From: Cymbidium sinense | Lineage: Eukaryota; Streptophyta; Magnoliopsida; Asparagales; Orchidaceae | Assembly (NCBI GenBank): GCA_021442155.1 | Contig: CM038221.1 | Span: 153,627,601-153,691,600, forward strand | Direction: 5' to 3' | Length of the DNA: 64,000 bases | Shown: piece after piece, positions 1 to 11,639 of the stretch | How positions within the stretch are numbered: the stretch's first letter is position 1 | Layout of the letters: each line of letters starts with the position of its first letter | Position numbers and translations under genes: made by a program | Notes under the pieces: generated by a model | What the model was told of the DNA's origin: nothing | What the model saw: the letters and a program-made list of their open reading frames with translations, nothing else | The model's database searches: none

Positions 1-1751
1 CCGCCGCTCTCTTCGCCTTGCCTCGCTGGACCGTCGATCGCGTGTCATTTGGGCTGAAGCGTCGCTGACCGCCTCGGAAGAATTCCCGTGAAGCTAAGCA
101 GACCGAAAGTTCTAAAGCCGTCGGGTTGGAAAGTCCCGTCGCTTCGGTTTGGGGAAATTTAGTGAAACCGTCTGTAGAATTCTGTTCTCGTCGAGAACCA
201 GGAAGTCTTGTAAGTTCTTAATTTCTTTCCTCTCCTTTTTTTCAAGCTTCCTGGCGTTGAAATCGTGATTGAAGAGTTCGAACGTTTTGGTATAGTGAGT
301 GGTAGAATTATTGGGGATTTGGATTGATGTTTGTTAATTTTAGTTTATTGATTGAAGCGTAAATAGTGGCGTTAGGAGATTTTTTGGAGATTACTTTGAG
401 TCGCTGTTTCCAAAGTTTATGAGGAAGATCAATTTCGGTAAGATTGGTGTTAATTATGTTTCATTTATGAGTTGTATGTTATAGCTTAGAAGAGTTATTT
501 TATTATAGGTTGTGTACTGAGGAGGAATCGAGGTGCATCACCAATATGGCTTAAACACGATGTGACATACTCTAATGTAAATTTTCTTCTTGTATCTTGT
601 TTCAGATAAATTGTATGAACGTATATAAAATGTAGATATTTCTCATGTTGAATGCATATATATAAATGTTGATTCTTGGCCGATCACAGTTGATTTGATG
701 ATTCTGGCCATTTAGTTGGCGTTGATTTCATTGCGTATAGAAATGATTGGCATCGCATCGATAATGTGATAAAGCGGAAATGTCGAAAATTGTGATAGGA
801 AGGCTATCTGACAGAATCTGAGAAGCAGTTCGACGAGATGAGCGTGATTAGGGATCTTAGATCCCCGACTCGCATTTGAGGTTGGGGTTGTTAGTCAAGG
901 TGTCGATTAGGTATGTAGAGTATGGTTCGGCCGCTTTACCTACTGTTTTTTTAGTCGTAGGCGGTGTGACCCTTATGAATGAAAGTCAAAACCAAGAATT
1001 ATAAATAACATTTCTAGAAAATGATTTGATATAACTCGAAATGAAAATCACGTTCGACATCGATTGATGTCGATATGAACTTACAAAGATATTATTATAT
1101 TTCTAAAAGCGTTGTTACATTTCGCTACCGGCGTATTGTTCATTATAATGTTATTCTTGCGGCTGATTCTACGATTTTACAAATTTACATATACATGCGG
1201 TTGTTTTCGTCAGCGACTTTGTTTTAACATTCTTTTCCATTTAAGTTTTAGACATGATCTTCACCGTTGAAAATTTCGCGAAAAGACGAAATTTGGGTAG
1301 AAATCTTTTTGTTGAATTATATAGTTTGGGAAGCGCTTTGGATGCATAAATTAAATGTCTTTTACCGCTCAGTATTTATTTAAAGATTTCATGCAAAATT
1401 ATTTGATATGAATTAAGTTAAGTAGTATATGCAAATAGTTTAGTGATGATTTGATTAGATACACACTTTTTCGTTCAGAAGCGCACGACGTGTCGGTAAA
1501 TCGCAATCAGTCATCTGATTATACGTCAGTTGACCCCCAAGATAAGGGGTCATCCGGTGTGACGAGTAATATCGAGCAATAAGGTTGAAACGAGCAAAAA
1601 GATTGATAGAATGCATGATTTGGATTTAGGGATGGATAAGTGTGAATTGATTATCTGACAGTATAGGGCGTTAATTTTGGGTTAGGAATCTATATGTTCT
1701 TAATTTCATACGCATGATATTTGGTACATTCCAGGTTGTTGCAAAATTTCA
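1..1751. other. Unassigned, CG-containing sequence at window start
   Basis: No gene is supported here. The first 200 bases are GC-rich and the remainder holds many CG dinucleotides, unlike the rest of the window. Because a decayed gypsy pol relic in the same orientation follows, this may be its LTR, leader and gag, but I could not match any gag motif or a convincing primer-binding site. It could equally be the upstream region of a gene lying outside the window. Confidence 0.3.
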
Positions 1752-2935
1752 CGATGTGTTTCGAGGAATTACGGTTGCCCAACTCGGTAGAGGTTTGGGA
1801 TTGATGTCTGGCTTTGCAACTTCATCGTAAATCTCGCTACGGGGATGCTCACAAAATTGCGAGGAATTGAAGTGCGATTAAAGAATTGTGGAGACGAAAG
1901 GATTTGTTATTGACTCATTAGGTAGCACCGTATATTTGTTAAGAAAAGGATGAGTATGCGATTGTGTGTTGATTCTGAGAGAATTAAATAAAGTGAAAAT
2001 CGAAACAGAAATATATCACATAGGATTGATGATTTATTTGATCGGTTGGAGGGGCTTTATATTTTGAGTGATTTGAGATCACGGATAAATCGTCGGTTAG
2101 AGTTAAAGATCTTGATATTTTTAAAGCGACTTTTGGGCAAGGTATGGACATTATGAATTTCTTGTTATCTTAGATTTGGTTTAAGATTCTCATGCCAATC
2201 TTTATGGACTTAATAGATAGTGTTTGCCACTTGGTGGACCAGGTTTGTTATCATGCTTTATTGATGATATTATTTATTCTAAAGATGAAACGTCTACAAT
2301 CGTTTGAGTTGTTTTAGAATTGTTAAGACAAAATCGATTATATGCAGAATTTTGAAATGTGAATTTTGGATGCGTAAGCGTCGCGTTTAGGGTCACTGCT
2401 GTGAAGGAGTTTGTTGATCACTAAAGTAAAAGCAATTTTAGAATGGTAGCACCAAAGATATTCTTACAGTTCAGCGGTTTTACGGGCTTTGAGGTTATTA
2501 CGAGGAAGTTTGTCGAGATTTTCTCTATTATTACAATCTCGATTTGTATTGAGAAAGGATGTCAAATTCCAATGGACGGTGAATCAGGCGAGTTTTCAAA
2601 TTGAAAAGCGTTTGAACTTGCAGTTTTAGATTTGTTATGAGGCGAGGATTCAAATATTTAGTGATCTTTATCTTTAAAGGTTTGGGTTGTGTCTTAATCA
2701 CGAGAGTAATTAACATCTTGAGACAATTAAAAGCGTATGAAAGAAATTATCAGTGCATGATTTAGAATTAGCATTTGTGATTTGCTCTCTTAAAATTTGG
2801 ACATTACTTGTATGGGTGAAATGTGAAAGATCATGAGTCTTAAATATCTACTACAAAAGAAGCTGAATCCCTAAGACAAGAAGATGGCTTGAGTTTATTA
2901 AAAGCTATCCTTATTACCATCTAATTTGGTAGGAA
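1752..2935 (+). pseudogene. Decayed Ty3/gypsy pol (reverse transcriptase to RNase H)
   Basis: Reading through many stops and frameshifts on the plus strand recovers the order of a chromovirus-like gypsy polymerase. First come remnants of the segment before the RT palm and the RIDDLF-type motif near 2,030. Then follows DLRS with a degraded hydrophilic stretch (2,060-2,130), an I-D-D-I-I-Y-S-K active-site segment near 2,265-2,285, and the thumb with KCEFW-like residues near 2,350. RNase H follows (degraded N-Y-x-x-H-D-L-E-L near 2,740-2,770, H-Y-L-Y-G near 2,800). The reading frame is lost every 10-30 codons, so no product can be made. The family is clear; chromovirus assignment is tentative. 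Integrase probably followed downstream but is not recognisable. Confidence 0.7.
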
Positions 2936-5526
2936 TACCATTTTAAAACTACTTTTATTTACCATGACTTCGAAGAAGAAGCGTTCTTATCGCGAGAAAA
3001 ATAAAATGATATTTCACGAGCATGCAAATTTCTCTCACTCTTAGGTTGATTGTTGCAAAATATTTGATCAACCGTCCATGAGTATAGCGTCAAAAAATGT
3101 CGATTGGTAAGATATTGGATTACGAGGAAAGTGTTTATCTTGAATGTTAATGTAAACAACACATTTCTATTTGTATTCATCTTATCATTTGAAAGGCATT
3201 CTGGCGTTGTCTGGTTATGATAAATAGCATAAATAAAGCTGGCGAAAAGAATCGAGAAATGAGCGAATCTGACGGCAGGAATCAATGAGCGAGAAATGAT
3301 CAAATTTTAAATCTTCAACACCGTTTGATTCGCCGCTTCTTTGCGGGTGATGCAAAACTTCGGCTTTCTTGGAGGGTTGGTTTCTGTTTCACGAAGTTTT
3401 CCTTTTCTTGAATTGAGAAGGTCTTTCCAAAATTGTGTGTTCTGGCTTCCAAAATCTTCTTTGTTGACCACATCCACGATAATTGCTTTATGTCTTTCTT
3501 GTACTCCAGTTAGTCCCAGTTCGCGATGTAAATCCTGGCATCAGCGTCTCACGATCTGTTTGACCAAATGTATTTTCACACTTATCAAGGTTTTACTGGC
3601 GAATTTGTTTACTCATCGTCATTGAAATTTCTTTGTTAGGCAAATCGGCTGTTAAATCGGCCTTCTTTCAAACTGCTACTTTCGAATCACTGTATTCTTT
3701 GGAAAAAATTCAACTCGTTCTCGATTAAATTCCCTTTAACTTTTGAAGCTGGCGATATCGAAGAGGGCTTATCGATTGATCTACGAGGGTACTCATGAGA
3801 AATGTCGCATTTCTCTTGCGCTGTGATGTATAATGTGGAGCGTATCTAGAAAGAAAGTGAACTTCGGTATTGCGTTATAGTTTTGGCGCAGGTTAGATTG
3901 AAAAATTTGTCTTGTAAAGCGAAGTCAGTGATGGTGGAATAAAACCAATCTTTGAATACAAATTCCTCCCGATTGATCACGAGTAATAGGTGTCGGTCAA
4001 ATCTTTCCATGTGTTGAACACCACTTTGCCTCTACATCCCAAAGTAAGCAGAGTCTTTACATTTTGGGCAAATCATCCCATCCAAAATTTTTTCCAATCT
4101 TAAACGATCTTATACTATAGGATCATGGCTCCGCAGAATCTTGGTTTGAGCGTTTAAAATATCCTTAAATGTTGAATAAACTTCGAACCCGCCGTCTGTG
4201 CATGATTTTTTAAATTTAACTTATAAACAGCGCAAATCAAGTGAACTACCCTTGCAATTCCATGGATCCCACTTGCAGGTTTGTATTTCTCCGTTAGAAT
4301 TATCTCTTGACGGTTCGAGTGCGCATTTAGTCTAGAAGGGACCCTAACGCTGGCATTTCTTGAAATTAATTCAAATTCGCAAAAAAAGTATTTATATGAT
4401 CTGATTTATATATAAATACATGGAAATCTTGGGTTGGATACTCAAAATTCGAGTTGATTAGAATTAGAGCTCTGTTTGGAAGTTAGAAGATTGATCTTGG
4501 CGTTTATCTGATTGGATGCATGTTTTATTTGATAGAATCATTTTGACTGGATTGTGGATGCTCAATTCCGAACAAATCCAGATTATTCGAATTTTGTAGA
4601 ATCAGGAATTATTATTGAGCATTCACAATTATGGATGCAGTGATGCGGTGTTGAGAGAGAATTTTACAGGGAGGCTCATCGGTAGGGATATCTTATTCAT
4701 CCCCGATAGTTCAAAATGTATAAAGATTTAAAAGTAGCATTTTGGTGGTCGGAAGAAGAATATAGGCGAATATAATAAGTGTCGAGGATTGTCCAGTTAT
4801 TGTTAGGGCGTGAGCGTATGGATTATTCTGGTCCACTACCTGTTTGGAGCCCTAATGGAGTCTGAATTATTTTTTGTGTGATTGCATTAAATGAACCACC
4901 TGTATTTGAAGTATACTGGACCTGAGAATGTACTATACTGTAAACTTTGTATTTTTTTACTGTAAACTTTGTATTGTTTGCAAACTTTTCTTGGTCTAAC
5001 TCAGCAGTGCTTTAGATTGTTTCTAGTCCTTTGCACCTGCATTGAAGGCATTTTTCCTGCACATACCTATTAATCACACGAGCTATCTTTATCTAACTGC
5101 ACATGTCATGTTAATAGCTACCGCTCTTGATGCAATCTGGAATAGCATATCTCAATGGTCATGATTGAATTGAATGAGAAATCGTACGGTTGTTTTCTTC
5201 TTAAGAGGGAACATATGATTTACGACAATTATCCAATAAACTTTTTTCCTTACTTTTTACTAGGGTTCAGTAAGAAATTGCCAGAGAAAAACTTGTGTCA
5301 ATTTTTCTCAGATAAATCTAATTTCCAATGAATTATATTGAAACCAAAAATCATTAGTTAAATTGTGAAGTAAAATAAATTTACATTTCCCCCAATTCCT
5401 TTAAATAAGAAGAGAAAGTCCAAATTCCATGAAACTAATTATTAGAAATCTTTCTGGTCAACTTATTAGTTCCAATCATAACCCCATCTCTCTTCCTTAT
5501 TATTATTATTTTTTTCCTTTTGGCAG
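2936..5526. other. No recognisable gene
   Basis: Presumably the degraded downstream half of the gypsy relic up to about 4,400, then AT-rich intergenic DNA. Short open frames here have no family features on either strand. CG-rich composition fades at roughly 4,400, which may mark the end of the old element. Confidence 0.3.
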
Positions 5527-5694
5527 AAAATTTTGAGTACTTCACACGATTTGTCCTCCTTCCCAAAACTGCAAGTTGAGCTCAGCATTAGGAAGCCCCT
5601 CTGCATACTGGGCGATTGAGATTTGCAAGCAGTTCATAAAGGCTGACAAATTGGATCCGAAGGCTGTTGAAATATAGCATAATTTTGAAGCCAG
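5527..5694 (+). pseudogene. Isolated exon-like fragment, unidentified
   Basis: A pyrimidine-rich tract ending in ggcag precedes this segment and ccag/gtatgt follows it, so both splice signals look real. One frame reads about 40 codons ending in the residues SAYWAIEICKQF then IKADKLDPKAVE, followed by an in-frame TAG at 5,675-5,677, before the donor. The codon pattern resembles genuine coding sequence, but I do not recognise the protein. No neighbouring exons were found within 2 kb. It may be a captured or duplicated gene fragment, or a retained exon of a lost gene. Confidence 0.35.
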
Positions 5695-6634
5695 GTATGT
5701 AAGTTTTATATCTAATCTATCTTCAGTTGGGAGACCTCTTCATAGTTAACCGGTGTCAATGTATATTCTAATGTCGGATTCTGCATACTTTAATTCTTCT
5801 CTATTTCTAAAGCTCGTACGAAAAGCAGCCTTTCCTGCGCAGAGACACAGTTAACTGTTTCGGTACGTCAAGTGACAATGTATTTTTTAAATGGAAAACA
5901 GATCTTTAGAATAGTTGGCAGTGATGTGAGATTACAACAGTTGAAAACCTGAAAGCTTGAAAAATGCCTTTTTTGTAACCTTCTCTTTCATTTTTTCCCC
6001 TAATACTATCATATCAGTTCATGCTTTATTGTAGTTACCTATTCAAACAATATTATTTTTCTTAGTTATGATAGTTGAACTTATATTCTTTCTTATTTTA
6101 TGTATTGTGCGAAAATTAGATAAGAATCCTTTTACTTAAAAATAAATCAAAATGTAAACTTTCAAATTTCCTTAAATGAATCACTATTAGCAAAATAAAC
6201 TTTCCAATAAAATCCAAAAAAAAAGATCATAATTCAAAACTCATTGAAATTAATTTGAAAATATTCTAGGTTGAATTATCTTCATATGTGGAGAATTTAT
6301 TTTATTATTGAAGAATTTAGTATCGCAGAGCAGTATTAGGGATATAAATGAGTCGGCTTTCGGCTTTCGGCTTTCGTTTGTGTCTGTGTCCATCCTTGAG
6401 CCTGAATTTGAGCTTGATGTGTGGCTTGTCGAGCCTCGCAATGCTGTCGAATGGAGATGGTTTATTTAGATTTGTAATTTTATTAAAAATAAAATAAAAT
6501 ATTCATTTTATATTTATGTTGTAAAACCTTATATAAATAAGTTTGCTTGATCCAGTCAGAAGCAACTCAAATTTAAACTTTGGACTTGGGCTTTCACTCA
6601 TGAGCCAACAGCTACTGAGAGGTCTCAAGGCCGG

Positions 6635-7010
6635 GAGGCAGTGCCCGTGCAAATGAATAATCTAAGATAATGGTACTAATATTATTAGTCTTTTTGAGAC
6701 TAAGGTGAATCAAAACCTTATGCTTTATATTCTCTTAAATGAATTTGATTATCTTCTCATAAGGAGCTGTTAGGGATTGGGTTTATTTTTTATTATTTTA
6801 TTATTTTGTTTTTATTTTTAAAATAATAAAATGTATGTTATAGTGATAATTTATTTTAAATACTTCAAAATTATTTAGCATGATCCGTGCAAGTGATCTA
6901 AGATTACCACATTGATATTATTAGTCTTCTTGAGACTAATGTGAATCAAGATCTTATGTCTAACATTTTTTTTTTACATCAATTTGGTTATCTTCTCGTA
7001 TAAGGCATTT
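6635..7010. repeat. Two imperfect direct repeats with conserved hairpin
   Basis: Units at about 6,635-6,765 and 6,879-7,006 share most of their bases. Each contains a 7-bp perfect stem, ttagtct / agactaa (6,685-6,703 and 6,921-6,939), followed by a gtgaatcaa stretch and an attatcttctc motif. Spacing is about 238 bp and the material between is AT-rich. The origin is unknown; it could be a MITE tandem or a small sequence duplication. Confidence 0.6.
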
Positions 7011-7366
7011 GGAATTTCTTTTGTTTTTGTTTTAATTTTATTTTTTTTATTGTGTTTTCTTTATATTTTGATTTTAATTAAAATATATTACATATATATT
7101 TAATACTTAATTTTTAATATCATATTAAAAATATCATTATCATTATTATTTTTTAAGTTAATTTTTTTTTATTTTTAAAGGTTTTATGGTTATAAATATT
7201 AAATTTTAAGTGTTTGGTATGTAAATGCATTATAATGATGTGGTATGCATGTAAATTTTTTAAAAAATAATATTATATTAATTATAAATAAAAGTGATAC
7301 CAAACAAATCCTTTAAGAATACTACTTAAACCTTTGGCAGAAATCACATCGTACAGTTTGCTCACC

Positions 7367-7374
7367 CCTAACAG
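7367..7374. repeat. hAT target-site duplication, left copy
   Basis: The sequence cctaacag lies immediately outside the left terminus and matches 14,437-14,444 exactly. This shows that 7,366 and 14,445 were adjacent before insertion. Confidence 0.85.
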
Positions 7375-7859
7375 CAGGGCTGTCTAAAATGCTCGTTGTT
7401 CAGGAGCAGTTTGTATTTGGCTCGTTAAGTAATTAGTGTATGTTTTCATTTGTAAGTATGGTTGAGCGAATATCCAAACAAATATGTAAATTAAGAGGAG
7501 AACAATCTTTTGTTCATTCGTATTTGGCTTGAAATAAATAAATATTTATAAATAATTATATAAAAACTATATAATATATATGTTATATTATTAAATTATT
7601 TATTAATTAATTTATATTTATATGAATAATTAATTTAATTAATGATGTTTAAATTATATGAATTTAGATATATTATAAAAATTAAAATTAATTTAATCAT
7701 TTGGATGAAATCAGAATTATTAAAATTCTCTATTTTTGAAATGAACGATTCAGATTTTATGAGATTTTTTATTAAGTATTAAGTCTTATCCTATATCCTA
7801 AATTTTAATTATTTAAACTTACGAGACGAGGAGGATAGGGTTCATAGTTTGCTGTTTAT

Positions 7860-8110
7860 GGTGCGCTCTCTTCGTCTCTTTGATTCTTCGACTGTTACCT
7901 TCTTTTTGCGACCGCAAGTTCCCAAATCCCAATCTCCTTCCTTCCTGGGCCTCCTCTACGGCTCCGCAGAAACCATGACTTGATATTCTTGCAATCCACG
8001 AGTAAAGCCGATTTGATTCTGATTGTGAAACACTCTCTGGTTGAGTTTCATTTATTACTTTCTATTTTTCTAACTTCTTGAGTTGTTGAAATCCTTGGGT
8101 TAGATGACTC
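7860..8110 (+). promoter_or_regulatory. Leader-like segment of the hAT element
   Basis: A C/T-rich, locally GC-richer stretch within otherwise AT-rich element DNA, upstream of and in the same direction as the transposase remains. It resembles a plant 5' leader. The assignment rests only on composition and position. Confidence 0.3.
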
Positions 8111-8289
8111 AAAATGCTAATATCTTTTAATTTCTGATTTACGATTTACGTGTTGGTTTACGGTTGAATATACAATGAAATGCTGAAGTGCCAATTCTCT
8201 GTTTGATTTTATAATGTCGTGCATATTTTAGTGTTTAGGATTTACTATCTATATGTAGCTGGTGTAGTATTTTGATTTCGTTTCTGGTG

Positions 8290-8960
8290 TAGTATTTATA
8301 AATTAAATGACAAATAAAATGAAAGCTACAGTCAAAAAATAATTGAAACAAATCAAACTAAACAAGATATATAAGCAACTATTTTATCAAGTTAAGTTGC
8401 ATCTCATATTAAAAAAGATTTAACATCACAGTCCTTTAAAAATCACAACTTTAAGTCTTAATGTAGTCAGTAATGGTATGGCAGATTCTTTATATAAATA
8501 ATGTCAAATAATACTCATGAACGAATGGAAGATCTAATTATATCTCAAAATAAATCTGTAGTAAGTATATCTCATAATAAGCAGTATTTTTTTATGTCAT
8601 GGAGAATTTGATTTTTTTTTTTTCTAATGAAGCATTAACTTGCAAATTTATAAAGTGACTTAAATTTGGTGGCATGATGTGTATATATTTTATGTGGAGT
8701 TTCTCTCTCACGGCTAAAAAAATAGGAGAAAAATAATAAGTAGATTGATCTCAAAATAACAACATGCAGCGGTAAAAAAGTATTCAACAACTCACAATTG
8801 ATGGTTGTTTTAATTATAAAATAAATTGAAATTTTTTGAAATTTAATTAACGATGCCTTCATAACCGATGGCTTTTTTCAAACTCGAAATGATAAAACCA
8901 ACTTATTTGATAAAGTAAAGACCAAAACACAATAAAACAACAAATAAAATAAGTTGTTCT
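8290..8960 (-). repeat. hAT subterminal repeat, inverted copy on the left
   Basis: Read on the minus strand, this stretch follows the repeat family found right of the transposase. For example, the reverse complement of 8,590-8,770 matches 12,711-12,890 (agccgtgag, gagaaactccacat, cattttataaatt). The reverse complement of 8,340-8,480 matches 12,250-12,350 and 13,030-13,150 (tgactacattaagactta, gttaaatcttttttaatatg). With the array on the other side it forms a large imperfect inverted repeat around the transposase. Confidence 0.7.
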
Positions 8961-9363
8961 CTGAATCTCTTCTCATTTAATTCTATTTTGCTTTGTTGGA
9001 ATCAAGAAGAAAAGCCTCATGCTTTATGTTTAAGTTGACTTTGTATGCTTAAAATATCAAATTTACTAATGCTCTATTTCTATATGGATTACATCAATAA
9101 ATTATCTTAATGTTCTTATTTGAAGCATATAGATTATACTTTTAGTTTTGACACATATTTTCTTTTTCAATATAGTCTATTACTATGTCAAATTTTAATC
9201 TATCTCAAGCGCATCATAATGAGAGATTATAGATGATGGACATAATAATGAAAATCTTAATCTTTCTTCACAACCTAGTTGTTCAAAAGCAATTACATTT
9301 GATACTAATATTGGAAGAATCCTCTTAAAAGACTAGGAAAAAAAGTCTGATTTGAGAGTACTT

Positions 9364-11345
9364 TTTGGCTTGTTTCAACTTTGAAAGGAGTCAATGCATC
9401 TTATTTACAATGCATATATTGTGGTACAAAATTTCATAAATCCAAGACTGGCACTACTTCACAACTTCTCAGATATGTTAGGGAGTGTGATAAGATTAAA
9501 GCTAAAAATAAATAAGTTGTGGGGTTGCCAGATAAAAGGTAAAAATTATTAAATTTTATGCCTTTTGATGCTAGTTCAGAAATTGAGATTCCTATTTTTA
9601 CTGATCCAAAGAATTATGATCATCTTCGAGAAATAATAACAAAATGATAATCAGCAAGTTGTGTGGGATAAAGGTAAAATTATTAAATTTTTACGCTTCC
9701 GATCTTGATTCGAGATTCCTATTTTCTTGATCCAAAGAATTATGATCATCTTGCTAGAGAAATAATAGAAAAATGATAATTGTATGAGTATCCTTTTATG
9801 ATAGTTAGCATACTTGGTTCAATATTTTGTTGAAGGTCTTGAATCATAATTATGAAAGAGTTTCTAGAAATACTATAAAAAATGATTACATGAAAGTTTA
9901 TGAAGTAGAAAAAGAAAAGCTGAAGGCATATCTTAAAAATATACATATTATCTCATTAAGATTGTTGTACTTCCAATCAAATAGTGAGGTACAAGTGCTT
10001 AACAATTCCTTATATTGATAAGTCTTGGAAATTACACAAGTGTATTGTCTGTTTCTGAGCTTGAACCACCTTACACAGGTACTTTTATTTGTGATGCTAT
10101 ATGTGAATGCTTGTTAGAGTAGAATTTGCAGGATAAAGTTTCTATAATTACATTGGATAATGCTAGTAACAATAATATTGCCGCTAATGCTCCCAAATCT
10201 AATTTTCAGTCAAGAGGAGGTAAGTTACATTTTATGGTTTATTTCTTTCATGTCAGATGTTGTGCTCATGTCTTGAATATAATGATTCAAGATGGTTTAA
10301 AGGAGATTCAGGATATCATTTATCAAATCAGGAAGTCAATAAAATATCTTAAAAAGTCTCCTGCTATATTACATAAGTTTGTTGAGGTGCCTGAGCAATT
10401 AAAGATTTCTACTTCAAAGGGTTTATCTGTTGATGTTCTTACACGATGAAATTCTACATACATTATGCTTGAATCTGCCTTTATTTTTCGTAGTGTATTC
10501 CACCATTATGCAGCCCGAGATATCAATTACAAGTGGTTGTCATCTGATTTTGATTGACAAATGTATGAGATTATTAAGAAGTTTCTTACTGTTTTTCATA
10601 ATGTCACAAAAATGATTTCTCGTTTGACATATCCTACTATAAATATTTTTCTACTTACGATTATGCATGTTAAGAAGTTGTTGATGGAGGAATGCAATTC
10701 ATCAACTGAATATATTAAATAAATGACAAATGCTGTGACAATTAAATTTGACAAGTATTGGGGAGAATGCAATTTGCTAATGTCTGTAGCAACTGTGTTA
10801 GATCCACACTTAAAGTTGAAGTTCATAAATTTTACATTTTCAAAGATATACTCAACTTCAGAGATATAATTCAAAATTAAAGAAGTTGAAGCAGTTATTT
10901 TGGAGATTTATAATCAATATGTTTCTGATATTGTTAGTTTGCGTTTATGCAACAATATGAGTCCTCATATAAAGGAGTCATCATTTTCATCTCTTTTTGA
11001 TTGCATGTTTAGTTTTACTGATTTTGTTGTTGCATCTGGTTCCGTTCAGCCTTCCAAAACATATTTGCAAATATATTTGGAAGAAGGGTTATATTAGTGC
11101 AGTACATAATAATTTGATGTTCTTGATTGGTGGAGGATGAATACTCTTAAGTATTCATACTTATCCAAAGTTGCTAGGGATGTCTTGATAATTTCATAAT
11201 AACGGTTGCATCTGAATCTGCTTTTAGTACTGGCGATAGAGTTTTGGATGATTATAGAAGCTCTTTATCCGCAAAAAACTGTTAATGCACTTATTTGTAC
11301 AGCTAGTTAGATTAGAGGTTCTCAAAGTAATATCAAGAATCCTTT
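9364..11345 (+). pseudogene. hAT transposase, inactivated
   Basis: The parts appear in the order expected for a plant hAT transposase. A BED-type zinc finger lies at 9,384-9,515, with CIYC intact, but the expected histidine region reads LLRYVREC, so one ligand seems lost. Next comes NYERVSRNTIKNDYMKVYE at about 9,838-9,900. The catalytic RNase H-like core has DNASNN (10,156-10,173) and HVRCCAHVLN followed by QDGLKEI (10,250-10,305). The frame then reads LTR-stop-NST where the family has RWNST (TGG to TGA at about 10,447). LMSVATVLDPHLK lies near 10,780, and the C-terminal hATC dimerisation part (SESAFSTGDRVLDDYRSSL) near 11,213-11,265. Frameshifts, stops and an internal duplication rule out activity. 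Confidence 0.85.
9522..9778. repeat. Tandem duplication inside the hAT transposase
   Basis: Units of about 125 bp at 9,522-9,648 and 9,657-9,778 share gttgtg, gataaaggtaaaa, ttattaaatttt, gagattcctatttt and gatccaaagaattatgatcatctt. The second copy repeats the coding stretch after the BED finger, with small indels and a stop at the end of each unit. It arose after or during loss of function. Confidence 0.75.
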
Positions 11346-11639
11346 GGTAAAAATCAATTTTATATTTATTTATTTATTATACTAATTATTAATTTATTAT
11401 TATCTCTGCTTTTTCATATGTGAGTCTAATAAATGATCATTTATTACAGCAAGAGATCATGGATGGAGAAAATTTGTATGTGAAACTTATTGAATATTAA
11501 AGCTATGGCCTACAAAGAGAATGAAGGAGCAACATATATGCAATTGAATTTATTTGGACTTTAGATTATTAACACTGTTTTAACACTTTTAATATTTTGA
11601 ATTGAATCTTTATTGACTTTTTTTTTTTTTTGCTATTTT

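Noticed and set aside
280..300. Possible primer-binding site (ttggtatagtgagtgg) resembling the initiator-tRNA complement
   Set aside because: Only the first six bases fit tggtatcagagc; too weak to define an LTR end.
2959..3625. Open frames on both strands after the gypsy pol relic
   Set aside because: No integrase or other motif is visible, codon use is not gene-like and they overlap each other.
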